Assembly (NCBI RefSeq): GCF_016808095.1
Contig: NC_068970.1
Span: 24,162,501 to 24,226,500, forward strand
Direction: 5' to 3'
Source of the DNA: Vigna angularis
Lineage: Eukaryota; Streptophyta; Magnoliopsida; Fabales; Fabaceae
Length of the DNA: 64,000 bases
Part shown: positions 46,264 through 64,000 of the stretch, one piece after another
How positions within the stretch are numbered: the first letter of the stretch is position 1
Layout of the letters: the number at the start of each line of letters is the position of its first letter
The notes under the pieces: model-generated
Databases searched by the model: none
Seen by the model: only the letters and a program-made list of their open reading frames with translations
What the model was told of the DNA's origin: nothing
Translations under genes and position numbers: made by a program

Positions 46264-48098
46264 CAAAATTTTACATATCAAATAGAAAAATTAATCGAAT
46301 AAACTTAGAGGGTTTTTTACAATGTAACTCCATGATAACGAAGAAGATGAAATTTGAGTGAGAAGGATGAAGAAACAAATTGAGGTTGTAATGTGCTTTT
46401 GGAGAAGAGAGGTTCTGTGTTTGAGGCTTCGCTGTGGCTATTTTTTGGGTTTTTCTAAAGAAAATTATTTGTATTTTTAAAGGATTTTACAAACTGTGCA
46501 ATTACTCTCTTTTAGTGAACATGAAAATTTGTATGTATAGAAGCTAAATTTTCATCTCTTTTAGGAATATGACTTTTTCATTTCATAGAATGAATATATG
46601 TTTTATTCAGTTTCAAGTTCCATCTATAATCAAATTTTTCTACCATTTGAAAAATTGAAAATGTTTATTTACTGTGCCTGCATGAGTCCAATAAAAAAAA
46701 GAAATCTATACGTATCCAATTTTCTGGTAGATATCTAGTGTAAATCCACAAGATACAAGTTCTAATTAATGGGAGTAGCCATGCAGGAAAAACCTGTAGT
46801 TTGTTGTTTAATGTTGGAACTTGGCTGTTTTCTGAAAATATTATGATCTACCATATCATTTGTACAGCACACCAATTCATTCAGACAGTAACCAAATTAA
46901 GAACAAGCAATATGAAGAATCTTCTGTGACTAAAGACACTGGTTACTTTTATACAATGTTTCGTACCAGAAGGACACTCACTGTCACACTCACAATTATT
47001 CGCTGAGCATAAGAATGAGACCCACTTTTAATAATTTATGGTAATAATATAAAGTGCATTGAAAAGGACGTGGTAGTGCGTTTATAACATAACTTTATGA
47101 AATTTCTAGATAAAAAAACAAGATAGTGTTTCACTTTTAATATATCATATGTTTAAAATCTCATGACTTTTAAGGATAAAATTAAAAAAAAATTCTTACA
47201 TCAAAATTTTGTTCTGACAAAAAGAGAGTTTCTAGCATTATTCTTCCCAGAAAGATATACAAGAAAAAATTAGTGGATGATGGGTCCGTTTTCTAAAATA
47301 TTGCATTTGAGAAATAAGCAGGAGCTTTCAGACGAGGGGATGGACCAAATAGGTATAATAATTATGAGGAGAAGGGTTGATTTGAGAGCTGTGCCACACA
47401 AAATTGTGGAAACTGATATGGATACTATGACAGCAATGGTTTGCTGAAATGATGAAAAGGCTGTTCCTTCTACTGACCACCACTTATGCTTATCAGCCTT
47501 CTTTTCAATAATAAATGTTTACTTGAAAATAATTAAATCTAAATCTAAGTCTCACATTATATTTAAATGATAAAATTAAACATCATATATCCTAATGATA
47601 TCCATTTATAAAAAATCTCATCAGAGTTAACAACGACAACAACACTATACCCACAACAATGATATAAGTAAATGCTACTCTTCACTTGAAAGTAAAGATA
47701 CCATACCAAAGAGACTCACCTAAAAACAGTTAAACACCTTATACACCTATACTTCAGAATTTTTATTTTGAAAACTCCCCCTAAACTTCACCTTCTTTTT
47801 AAATATTTGAGCCACATAGCTCATCTCAGATGTCTGCATATGGAAGTGACTAACTTTTAAAGAAAGTGTAAGCGAATATGTTGCAACAACTGATAAATAA
47901 AGAATTTCATTGTAATTTAAATACAACATCTCTTTGGATACTTTGGTAACTGTTGCTTCTCCAAGCACACAATGAGCCTAATTTTGGAGCTATCATCTGT
48001 TGCATCAGGATTTCAATAGGAATCATTGTTCTGGTCACTAGAATTCTGAAAGCTCTTAAGCTAATACTGATATATACAAGCATTGCTATCTCACCAAC
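46264..48098. other. Spacer between the Tat element and the subtilase gene
   Basis: AT-rich, no gene recognised. The part next to 48098 is presumably the 3' UTR of the minus-strand subtilase. The open frames here have no family similarity. Confidence 0.5.
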
Positions 48099-52810
<4,712 letters not shown>

Positions 52811-53148
52811 TGTTAAAGTCTCAACCTTTGGTTACTAAAAGCAGTGTATATATCAGCATACAGTGACAGCAAGAAGAAGTATATAGGACATTAACCAATT
52901 CAAGATTCTGAGAATGGAAAAAGGATGATAATAATAAAAAATAAAAGAAAGCCTTGATAGAAAGAAAAGAAGGTTAGGAAGAATCATGGTTGAGGTATCG
53001 TCATGATATTGGTGTGTGACATGTGGTAATGTTGAACGAAATTTGTTTTATATAACAACAAAAAGAGGGTAATGAAATGAGGAAACATGGAGTAATAGTA
53101 GCAGTGGTGGTGGGAATTAGTGGATAAAGGGAGTTTTAAGATGATGAG

Positions 53149-53151
<3 letters not shown>

Positions 53152-53182
<31 letters not shown>
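53152..53182 (-). promoter_or_regulatory. (GA)n tract upstream of the subtilase
   Basis: About 15 GA dinucleotides (CT on the coding strand) lie some 345-370 bp before the subtilase start codon, a position compatible with promoter or leader. A GAGA-factor role is inferred only. Confidence 0.5.
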
Positions 53183-53187
<5 letters not shown>

Positions 53188-55537
53188 ACAAGGAGAGAAA
53201 GAGACTAATGCTCCTGTAACAATGGCAAGCAATCACAAAGCATATTCCAGTTTTTGGTGTCTACTCAAATGTCAATATGACCCTCTTATTCCGGAGACTG
53301 TTAAAAGCAATGTAATTCACACTCAAGCTTAGTGGAGCCAAGGTGGCTCAAGGAGCATGTGACCTTCCTTATGTGTTCATTCACCATTTTTATTACACAA
53401 AAACCAGAAAAAAAAATGGTATCTTATCTGATCTAATCTAATTAATAGGTAATGATGCTGTGAAATCTGTCATTTGCAGAGTGTTCTGTCAATAAATAAT
53501 TGAAGTGGTATATGTCCCAAATCCCAATGCCCAATTGTGAGATTCTTACTATACTTTTTTAAATTGAAAAAAGAAAAAGATTCTCAAGTAATATTACTAT
53601 AAAAACTTTCTCATGTATCATGCACTAAAATGATGGATGCACTTGGAATTTTTGGACATCATAATCACCCAACTGTTGAAAGCAGAAGAGACAAATACGC
53701 CTTCATTTATAACCAACAAAAAGAGCGTTCATGAAGACAAATAATGCCTTCACGCCAATGACAGCCAAACACCAACCAAGGTAACTCTTCTTTTACATCA
53801 AATATATTCTCAATATCGTACAATTACAGGTCAAAATATAAACATAAAAAATTAAGCTCAGTTCAGAATCTAAATTTTTTCAATTTCGTCTTTCTTTTTG
53901 TAGATTATAGATATTTCTCACTTATTTTAATGATCAAGACTGATAAACAGAACCTTCAACTCAAACCCAAGTCATATAATAATAAGATTTTATAAAATTA
54001 ACTTAAGAAAAAAATGTAAAAAAAAAAAACTTTATCTTTTTAGTGTGCCTCTTTTGACTGAGCAGAAGATACACAGTGCGATGCAGAGGAACTTTACCGT
54101 TACCTGCATCATTGTAATGGAAAATTTCAGAGGCTAAAGTCAACTTTCTGATAGATGTATGGTATGCTCTCTCACTTATCTTCACTTAATGATAAAAAAT
54201 GATTAGCTCACTGGCAGATGCATCATCAATTACCATCATTATCATCTATTTCCCTCAGTACCAGAAAACACAATAATTACTTTCATCAGGGAAACAATAA
54301 AAAATTACCTTAATCATCTTAGTACCAACATTTCCACCATAGTCATGTAATTTCCGGAATCTTAAATCACATCATTGCATATTATATTCCCAAAGCTCAT
54401 GTTTTTATCCAAAGTTTAAACTTATGTGGCCGACAGGTATTTAAAAGAATTTAACTTTTCCAGGCCGGGCTTACAATCTTACTGTTCTTCTTTACCCTCA
54501 TAATAACAATGTAATTATGCATACTTATATAAGTACAAAATTGTATCTTATCTTAATCTTACCATTATGAATGTTAAAGAATCAATTACTTTCTCTCTTA
54601 GGATATTAGGACAACCTTAACTCTGTTCTTTTTTATGAACAACTTTGTCATGTGCAAGCCAGCTAGCTAGTACTTACATATTTTACCAATTCAATTTTTA
54701 TCCCACAGATGATCATTGAATACAGGTTATCATGAACATGAACATGATGGTGTGTTATGATTCTCCAATCATGTGATATACATTTTTTCTCCCGACTAAA
54801 TATATATCTATATAAATTACCAAGTGCATAAATTTGTTATCAGTTTTTTTATTTTTTTTCTTCTAACAGTTGTATTTGATCTGGCTTAGATTATTCAGAC
54901 TCCCCATGTGCATCTAAATTTTGGTTGTCTTAAATTATACAAGCAAGAGGGAACAAATAACACTTGTAATTCTAAATTATATATATAATTCATGACTAAT
55001 GTAAAATTAAAAAATAAGATTTAATTATGTCACTCTCATATATGTGTAGGTAATCAAATATTAATGGACACCACGTGTAAACAAGATTTAGATTTATGTA
55101 TTGATTAACTTTTGTTTTATGGGAAATGAAATCTTACAGGTAGTCACCATGATAGAAAGTGTTGACGATAATGGAAAATGCACCCAAACCCTATCCTTAC
55201 ATTTGTTACATTATTAATTCATTATATTTTTGTGTTTTTCTTGCATCCCATTAATCATAGGCATAACTTTTTGGTTTAGTATGATGTTGTTTAGCACATG
55301 AGCTTAGAGAGAAAGCATAAAAAGGAGTTTATGTAGTGAGGTCTTAGACTTGGATGTATGATGACAAAAGGAGGAGGATCATTTTTATCATAACAAGAAT
55401 CTACATCTTATTATGAGAAAGTGACTCAATAATATAATAACTTATTCAGGTAAATGCACTAGTGTGCAGAATCACACATGCAGTTCCTATATTTAAACAA
55501 CTTCATCACAGTATGAAAATTATTTATATGGCAAAGG

Positions 55538-55541
<4 letters not shown>

Positions 55542-55598
<57 letters not shown>
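55542..55598. repeat. (AT)n microsatellite
   Basis: Uninterrupted AT dinucleotides over about 57 bp. Confidence 0.95.
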
Positions 55599-55599
<1 letters not shown>

Positions 55600-56085
55600 C
55601 AATGCATTTAATAACAATAAAAATCTATTAAAAGTAAATATAGTTTTGGTCAACTTTATAGGTGAGAAAACAGGTCATCCGCGTCTATTTCAGCTGTTCA
55701 ATAATTATTATTATTCTCATGGCAAACCTGTCAATTACAATTTTATTTTTAAAAAATACAATAAAAATGAAATAAAAAAAATTATTTAAATTACTTTTAT
55801 ATCTTGACTTGAGTTTAATAAAAAATAATTATTTTTACATATTAAAATTTATTATAATTAATAATTGAAAATGTATCTTTTAATTCATATTATAAAAGAA
55901 AAAAGTAATTTTTAAATTAATTTTTATTTTAAATTTAATTTTGAAAAAGTGAATTAATGAATTAAAAAATTAAACTGGACCATCAAATCTGCGGACTAAC
56001 AAGTCCACCAATCTGTTGGTGCAACTGTGATTGTCATCCTATTCCACTTTGTTTAATCATGATAAAGTTTATCTGTTGAGAATCT

Positions 56086-56087
<2 letters not shown>

Positions 56088-56131
<44 letters not shown>
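56088..56131. repeat. (AT)n microsatellite
   Basis: Uninterrupted AT dinucleotides over about 44 bp. Confidence 0.95.
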
Positions 56132-56134
<3 letters not shown>

Positions 56135-57738
56135 GCATATTGAAAAGAATATTAAAAGTCTTTATCTTGATTTTATATTTTTTACTTTATTATCAGATTC
56201 TTTTGACTGCTAAAGTGGGATATAGTGAGAAATAAGGACGAATATTGCATTTTAATTCGGAGAAAATTCATCATTTTAATTCTTGAGGAGGATATATATA
56301 TATATAACATAAGGAAATGAGACATATTACTACTGAGATTAAACATATTCAGTCAATTACTGGGAGTAATGATTCAAATCAAAGGAATCAACCAACTGTA
56401 CACTTGAGAATCATAATTGACAACCCACTCAAAAACCGAGATGTTAATTTTTCCATCAAATTCATTTAGAGATGTTTACTAATAAGACAAAATTCACTAA
56501 TGAGAAAACTGAAGAGATTTTTATCCATTCAAAGAAACTATCTATAGGAATTTTTCATATTCTTTTAATAGAAATTTAGGTGATAAATTCAATGCAGGAA
56601 TATCCAACCATAACGTTAAAAGTTTTGAAATAATTATGCATCAATAATAATGATATGGTCAATGTTTTATCACAATACATTATTATAGTTTTAAACTCTT
56701 TAGTTCAAACTGTCGGTGATAGTTTGACTGCTCCTAATGTCAAATTATTCAAATTGAGAATGTTTTGACTATATGTGGAAGATAAAAATAAAAATTTGAA
56801 TTCTCACGTGAAAAATAATACTAATGAAAAAATAGGAATAATAATTGTTATTTATTTTAAAGAGGATAGGATGTCTATGGAATTCTAAATCAGATGAGGA
56901 AAAAATAAATAAAAGAGAAAAATAATATTGCCAAAGAAATAGTAATAACTTAGTAAAGTTTGACATAAATTGTATTATCTAGAAAGTTTTGAATTAACAT
57001 AGAGTGTATTGAGGTCATTTTCAATCAACATTTCATATCTTATTTCGTTGACTTTATTCTATGAACTAAGTTACCCAAAGGTTGTAATATCCCAAATTTA
57101 CTAAAAATGCACTATTTTATTTTAGCTTAACCTATAAGTTGTTTGGATAGAAGAATAAGCTTGTTAATATATTATATGTTTTGTTTGAATATAAGATTAG
57201 GGAAAAGAGATTGTTGTGTACTCCTTTCCCACCACACTCTCTGCATAAGGGGAACTTAAATTTCTCATTTTTCTTTTTATAATAATGAAAGGTTTCTTTA
57301 GGGAATTCTTATATTAAGTTTCTCATTATACTCATGTATAATTTATTATCTAAATTTGAAAGTGAGATAATTATGTTGTATAACTTTTTACTTCATCGTG
57401 TATAATTATACTGCTATTAAATACTTTAATTTAAAATTGTAAACGATAATTTTTTCTATATTTTAAAAAAATATCTCCGTCACACCTGGGCAAAATACTA
57501 GTGTTACTGCAAGGAAATTATGTTTTTGTTTCTCTAAGTTGGATGAGGTTAGGAGATCTTAATATGTTTTTGTTAGGTGCAACTTTGTGGAAAAAAAGAA
57601 GCATTTTAAAAGAATATAAAATACAGCTGAATTTGGAACGAGACATAGAGTAGAACAAAAGGCTATATCTCATCTATTTACAGTGAAAATAAGATCTTCG
57701 GTTCCGAGTCAACAAAATGTAAATGAGAAGCACAGAAG

Positions 57739-59577
57739 TCAATAATCTTTTCCTGCAAAATAAGAGATGCAAACGTCAAGTTCACTTCCTTCAGCAAGTA
57801 ATGAAATGACGCATTGAATGAGAGTAATGCAAGGATCTTCCACAACTCTAGACTTATGCACATATGAACTACTTTCTCTCAAACTAATTGCTTTAAGAGG
57901 ACATCATCTGCTACATCATGCACTTCTCATTCTCTAACTTAAACTGTTTCAGCATGAAGAATTCATCTTAAAGAAACCAAACTTTCAGATGTCATTCTCA
58001 ACAGCCTTAGCTCACACATCCAGAGGAATAAAATCTTTGGGATGATATCAGAATGGGCCAACAAGGAAAACTAAAAATTGGAATCAGATGCGAGATCAGT
58101 TTAGAACAGTTGATAATAATTAGCTTTACATAAGGCATGAGTTTACAGTTGGGAAACCTCTGCTTGCTGTCTATAAGTTGGTAATCTACATTTCATATTT
58201 GGCACATCACCAGAAAACAAAGTACCAAAGTAGAGGCATTTCTCATGATTATGGTTTCGACCTTCTCTCTAGCTTGGGTTCAAGCTCATTAAATAAGAAA
58301 ACCATTAGATAAAAGGCCTTTTGTCTGATGACAAATGTTTCCTAACATTACCATATAAAATCACACAACATGAATTTGAGAGACGTGCATCAATTTTGTT
58401 AGATTCTCATTACTGGCAAACTGCCTGTGTTTTTATTGACCAATTACTTAAAATTTGACCCACCCACTAACTTGTTCGAAATATTTTTGGGGGAGGTAGC
58501 TAAGCTAATGGTCCTTTGGGGCAGCTTCAACCTAGAATTGAATCACAGCCAGGAAGCTTTCCCTTACCTTTTGGCTGCTATCTCCTTCATTCAAGGTCAA
58601 AGACCTCCTTTCTACAAACCAAAAGAATTCATATTCTATAGGATGGGCTTAATTGCTTGAAGACACTAAGGTAGAATTCAAAGGAATTTCTGATATTCCC
58701 AAACCAAATAATGCGTTAACCATGTCATGTTTGGAGGGATAGTCCAGGAATTTGAGAATTCAGAGTTAAACCATAAATTCGTTTAGGAAATTTAAATCAG
58801 TAACTCAATCTAGCTAGCAAACAGGTGGAGGAATGCACAAAACCCTATGAAAACACGAGGAAGAAATTTTACATTGAAATAAAGATAAATGCAACAAACC
58901 TTTATGAGAGCAGAACAACTGGTTATGGAATGTTTGCATACTTCTACGAGCAGAAGAAGTAATCAAAGACAAGTTCTTCTTCGTGTCAAAGAAGTCAATT
59001 CCTTTGATTGATAAATGCCTTTGCCTAAATTCAAACAATTTTCCACTGGCTTCTCTTTGCAAGTCAGAAATACAAGGTAAATTTCTCATCCAGCTAACCC
59101 CTGCAATATTAAAATAAGTTGTATCAAATCTGCATGGGTTTAAGAATGAAGACTCTGCATGAGTTTAAGAATGAAGGCTTGGAAGTCCAACATTCTCACA
59201 GAACATGAACTTTGTATCCGCTGTTTGAGAAAAACAGTTCCTGATTACCCCAAAATGCATACAAAAACTGACTTAACTTGTATAAGTGACACTTTAAGAT
59301 AGCAATCAATGCCTTCACTTAGTAACAGAGATTTACCATTATAAGGAGCTACAAAGACAAAGTGAGCAGGGAGCCCAACTCCAACACCAGCAAAAGTGAT
59401 GCCTACATTGAATCCAATGCCACAGCCAGCTCCAACATAGCCTATCACTTCAGGACCAAACCCAGGTCCCCATCCAACACCACAACCAACGCCCACACCC
59501 ATTCCCCAAAACGCTCCATAAGTTGGATGAACAGGGTTCCATCTTTCGTACCTTCTAAACAATCCTTTTATAATCAT
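57739..59577 (-). CDS. Cadmium-induced protein AS8-like
   Basis: Minus-strand exons: 59337-59577 (ATG at 59577-59575), 58900-59100 and a tiny 57739-57752, giving 456 nt, 151 aa. The N-terminus MIIKGLFRRYERWNPVHPT is followed by a glycine-rich hydrophobic segment (WGMGVGVGCGVGWGPGFGPE, then GYVGAGCGIGFNVG and GVGVGLPAHF) that could pack as one or two membrane-associated helices. The C-terminal half has FKGIDFFDT-like KGIDFFDTKKN and SMQTFHNQLF segments. This architecture matches plant proteins annotated as cadmium-induced protein AS8 (Arabidopsis At4g19070 type), whose biochemical role is unknown. The last exon was chosen because its acceptor (TTTTGCAG) continues the frame to Gly-Lys-Asp-Tyr-stop; reading on past exon 2 would give a different tail ending at 58814. 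A leader intron is likely, since an acceptor-like CTCAG lies just before the ATG. Confidence 0.75.
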
Positions 59578-62500
59578 TAGGACCTGAGAACATTGATAAA
59601 TAAATAAGAAATACCTCAGAAAACAAAAAGTTCGTTGAAGCGCCTAAACCTGCAGTCATCTCGCAAACTATAATAAAAGTTTATCATGACATGAGTCAGC
59701 ATAAATGAATGGAGGAAAGAATCAATAGATATTTGACACAGCCAATTATCCATAGTGATCTAACAAAATGTCATTAAACTGTATTACAATCATCAACATT
59801 GTGTTTCTAAACTACCCAACAGACTAGAACTTGCTTTTCGACTTAAGAGCCTGAAACATATATCTTTGCAGTAACAACAGCCTCTTAAAACCATTTTGTG
59901 CCACCACCAAAATTCTTAGTATAGAACACATTTTGATTAGGTTGAAAAATAGTCAGAGAGAACCAGTAAACAGGGAATGTATCGGACAATACATGTGGAT
60001 AACGCCAATTGCAGAAAATATCCTTATAAGGCCAGCTAGAAGTTTGCATTGGACGCTAGAAGCATCATAATTCTCTACACACTTAAGAAGGATCATAAAC
60101 TCATAATTCATAATTAATTCTTGGATGGTAATCCACAGTGGTTTCCAATCTCAATGACAACTATAAACACCGTCATCAAACCCAATTAGCCAAACTTCAT
60201 CTTTCTTGGATATCTATCAATGCATATATACTATCCCACCCTCATGACCATAACAAACACTAACAAGAGATGACAGTTTCATGGTTTCTCTTACATACAT
60301 ATATCCATATAAAGAAATCTCAAGAATTAAACCAATAAAAAAACAAAAATCAGTGAAGCCTACAAAAGGAGATTTGGTTTTCTTCCATTCAGCCACCATC
60401 CCTATAACAGCAAACAATCGAAACAGATTGCTGAACACTCAGCAGGGTAAAGAGTTAACAAACAGTGTGATTCACTAACTACGATAATGCGCCGAACACG
60501 ATTTTCCAAGTGTTTAACGGTGAAACCAGGAACCTGAAAGTTGGGAGAAGAACCATAGAAGATTCTGGATTATAGGGCGAATCCAAATTCGACAGTTGGC
60601 GAAGAGAAAGAAACAAAGAGAACAAAGCACTAACAGGATAAGATAGTAGCAAAAGCACGTTGTGATTACATTACATTACATTACCTAAATTGTGGTGTGA
60701 ATCAGTGAAGTCAAGACAAGAACACAGTATGGGGTTTTCTTATCTTATTGGCACCACAACATCATTATTTTTAATTGAAACAAACTTATAAGATATCAAA
60801 TAAAAATATTTAAAACATATAAATAATGTTAGCCCGAATAAATAAGTAAAATATGTATGTAGTTTATGTTTAATAAAAATAATAATTTAAAAATGTTTCC
60901 TCCAAAGTCTTTTTTTTATGAAAAACAGATTGTGTAGAACTGAAAACAATATAGACAAATTTCAACAAATGTAATTACACTTCAGTTAGGTATTGAATAA
61001 TGTGCAAAGAAACAATGATTGACGTTTAAGATGTGTTAAAGCCATAATTAAGTTTAGTTTAATTCTTTATCAATGAAAAAATAGAAACAAGAAAACAAAA
61101 GGGAAATTACGGTCTAGCATGAGAAATTGATGTAGTTAGCATAAGATTTCTCAAACTTGTATCAGAAAACTGGAAAATAAAGAAAGAAGTTTGAGCATGA
61201 ACTTCATTCTTTGCTAGCCAAATCACCCGAGAGAGAGAATATGCGTGCTGAAAAAGTTGAAAAAGAAGAGCAAGTCATTTAAAAACAAAATAATGTTTAA
61301 TATCTAGAATTAATCTTATTATTTTCTACATTTTGTTAATTACTGGTTTATTTAAAAATATTTTAATTAAATTAAATTGATTTGTATAAAAAAATTGATT
61401 TTTTTTTAAAATAATTGAACTACATCGTTAAATTACTGGTCTTATTTTGTCACAATCATTTTGGGTCAGTGTGGATTGAGAAGAATTCATAGTTGAACCC
61501 ATCCACACACAAAATTACAAAGTAAAAAATCAACTTTTTTTTCCTTTATTTTGTTACATTTTGTCTATGATTATTTTTACAAAAATAGACCACTAACTCT
61601 CGCTTAGTTTTCTAGTTCTATACCCTAAAATTTGCTTGAAACCTTCCGTACTCATTTGATTATATCATTTCAGTTTCTACTTTCTGCACCCTCATACTTA
61701 CTAACTGTACTCTAAAAGTTGTACTATATTTCATTTGACTTTTGACCTTTTAAAAAAAAATCCAAAACAAGTTTTCTAGGCAGTTTTAAAAACAAACTTT
61801 CTAAAACATACTAGTATTTGAATTCGGCAATACTCTGGATTTTCAAAATTAGGTTTAATTAGTAATTTACTGTCTATATTTTTATATTTTTTATTAGTTT
61901 TGATATTTATATTTGTTTTTATTTAATTAAGTTTTAGTATTTATTAAATAAAGTTGATATAGTTATTTACCGTTAATGCCTGAAAGTATTATATGTTAAA
62001 ATTTAGATTATCTTTTACTTGAAAGAGTGTGATATATCAAAATAAGAGTGTTTTAAATTACAAGATGATCTTGATTTTCATATGTGACATATTTAAATTA
62101 CATGTAATGCTTTCAAATAATGTTGATATTAATTTAATGAAATGAGTCATATTGAATATAGTTAATAAATATTGAAATTAAATTGAGTAAAAAATAAATA
62201 TAAAATCAAAACGAATGAAAGACTTAAATATAGACACCAAATTATTAATTAAATATTAAAATTATAATATATTTATTGTATAATTTAATTTTATGAAAAT
62301 ATAATTATAATGAATATTTTTAATAAATCAATACTAAATATGAATAATAAATAAGTAAATAAAAACATATAAATTATAAATAATAGAGATGAGTAGTTCA
62401 CATTAGTGTTCACGCTTCTTCTTAAAATACAATTAAATAAAGTAAAATAATTAAATAAATTCAAAATAATTATTGGAATTATACTTTTGAATTTTATTTA

Positions 62501-64000
62501 GTTAAAAATACCCAAAATCATTTTAAATATTCTTAATATTAATAGGTTTTCCTTCTCTTTTAATTCTAAAATTTGATTTTGCGTCCGCTCCTACTTATCT
62601 CACCACATTAAACCTTTCTTATTCCAATATGAAACTTTTATTGTTGGAATATGCATTTATTCATTCTGTCAAAAATAATCTACAATAAAAATATAAAATA
62701 TAAAGTATCATTTAATTATTCAAAATGACATATTGAAGACATTTATTTACATTTTATTAATATTAGTGAATAATATTTACTTAATAATTATGAAAAATAA
62801 TTGATTATCTCTATAAATCACATTGTCATAAACACAACAATATATACTTATGACTCCATAAATATTAACTATAAAATATTTAATTAATATAAATAAACAC
62901 AATAATATATAGTTATAATTCAATAAATGGTATAATTAATCCGACATAGTATTCTTGGATATCATTAATCAAACATAGTATTATTGGATATCAACATCTT
63001 TAGTTCTAGGGAAACCTGTGAAGGTGCGTGAATTTTTGTTGTGGATAAGGTTCTTCATACCAACTTGGCATCATATCCTTGACAATGGAGTACTGCAATA
63101 ACTCCAAAAAATATTATTCCAATTATAGATTGTAAAGTATAAGATACTATATCAATTTCTCAAATATATCACTTTCCATCTCTAGCTAGATCAATAAATA
63201 AGCATTTTCAGTCCAAATCCATTTAATATTTTATTTGTTTTATTATTTTTCTAACATATTCTATTTTGTTTTCTGAAATTTTCTTACGACAACATAGTAA
63301 ATATACTTAATAATACTTAAATTAATTTTGAGTCATAATTTTTATTTTAAATAATATCTATTCTTATTACAAAAAATTGAATGAAAATTAATTAAACCCA
63401 AAAAGGTAAAACTTAATACATATGACATAATATCTAACTATTTCAAAAAGAGATAGTTTGTAGTGATTCTATATAGAGTTCATGTCAAATTGTTTTTTTT
63501 TTTTCAAATTATAGATGAAAAGTAAACATGGATATCATAAGCTAACTTAACAGGATCTGACTTAAATATTATTTTTATTTTTTAAAATATAATATACTTG
63601 TGATCATCACGTGTGGCAAACGTCATGAAAAAAGTTGGTCATTGGATGAGAAAAAAATGAAGAATAATTATAATATGTTCTCTTTCTTTTATTAATATCA
63701 AACACACACCAAATTAGGAATACCATGTTCTCTCTTCTAACCATCAATTAATATGTATATTTCCATAGTACAGTTTAAATAAACTGAGAGTTCCTTTTCA
63801 TCTCATGTCTGATCATTTGTTGAAGGAAAAAAATGTTTGTTGAGCAAAAGGAAATTAAACTAAAAATTTAGATACCAGTAAAATATGGGAGTCACATTAG
63901 ACAGAAAATGTATCCTAAATAGCCCAGCGTTTATGAACATACCAAAAACAAAGAGAATTGTCTTTGTTAATTATTGTTTATACCATCACCATGCTTTCAT
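59578..64000. other. AS8-like 5' region and AT-rich intergenic DNA
   Basis: 59578-60720 probably holds the 5' UTR, a leader intron and promoter of the AS8-like gene; exons were not fixed. From 60730 to the end the sequence is very AT-rich and no gene, paired inverted ends, tandem repeat or RNA gene was recognised on either strand. Confidence 0.45.

Larger units (their letters stand above)
53190..57738. other. Intergenic AT-rich DNA
   Basis: No gene recognised. The subtilase promoter occupies the left part. Two long (AT)n tracts are present, and the phrase GATTGTCATCCTATTCC near 56030 recalls a hAT-MITE end, but no partner was found. Confidence 0.5.

Noticed and set aside
47747..47968. Minus-strand frame downstream of the subtilase
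   Set aside because: Probably the 3' UTR; no domain, and the subtilase ends cleanly at 48099.
55940..56060. Possible further hAT-MITE end (GATTGTCATCCTATTCC)
   Set aside because: No partner terminus or duplication could be found to the left or right.
60217..60438. Hydrophobic minus-strand frame upstream of the AS8-like gene
   Set aside because: No family resemblance; it lies where a leader intron is expected and lacks supporting splice structure.

Overview
The window is plant nuclear DNA, most probably from a legume (Phaseoleae such as Vigna, Phaseolus or Glycine). The grounds are intron-rich genes with plant-specific products, very AT-rich intergenic DNA with long (AT)n tracts, and nested plant retrotransposons, one carrying the ATAATCGATTAT motif that I associate with legume LTRs. 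The species is inferred, not proven. No bacterial-type operon, CRISPR array, rRNA or tRNA gene was seen.

Layout. 1-5011 (+): the 3' part of a tafazzin-like acyltransferase (N-acylphosphatidylethanolamine synthase type), with an LTR-like insertion and a 59-bp tandem repeat in its intron. 5012-18060: a repeat graveyard with LTR-like fragments, a broken Ty1/copia gag-protease-integrase relic interrupted inside its protease by a hAT-like MITE, a second MITE-like unit, and AT-rich filler. 18098-27675 (+): a complete 23-coding-exon kinesin-like calmodulin-binding protein (KCBP/ZWICHEL; MyTH4-FERM-coiled coil-motor), 1270 codons, with two GC-AG introns. 27676-30077: AT-rich spacer.

30078-33881: a non-autonomous element with degenerate CACTA-like ends. 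On its minus strand it carries single-exon fragments resembling at least three unrelated host genes (DEX1-like, transportin-1-like, and the prenylated tail of a membrane-anchored ubiquitin-fold protein). It is the most unusual object in the window. 33882-35329: no gene.

35335-46258: a full-length Ty3/gypsy Tat-lineage retrotransposon of 10,924 bp, with 644-bp LTRs, a GAGAC target duplication, gag, protease, reverse transcriptase, two RNase H domains, integrase, a 105-bp tandem repeat block and a spliced antisense accessory gene. A 928-bp solo LTR with its own AATAC duplication sits in gag. The element is dead: frameshifts are present and every premature stop I found fits a C-to-T or G-to-A change.

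48099-52810 (-): an intact 11-exon secreted subtilisin-like protease (757 aa). 53190-57738: AT-rich spacer. 57739-59577 (-): a three-exon gene for a cadmium-induced AS8-like protein. 59578-64000: no further gene recognised.

The four host genes (acyltransferase, KCBP, subtilase, AS8-like) show no functional link; they are ordinary neighbours separated by transposon-derived DNA. Exon borders were placed by hand from splice sites, reading frame and family conservation; no alignment or database search was run.
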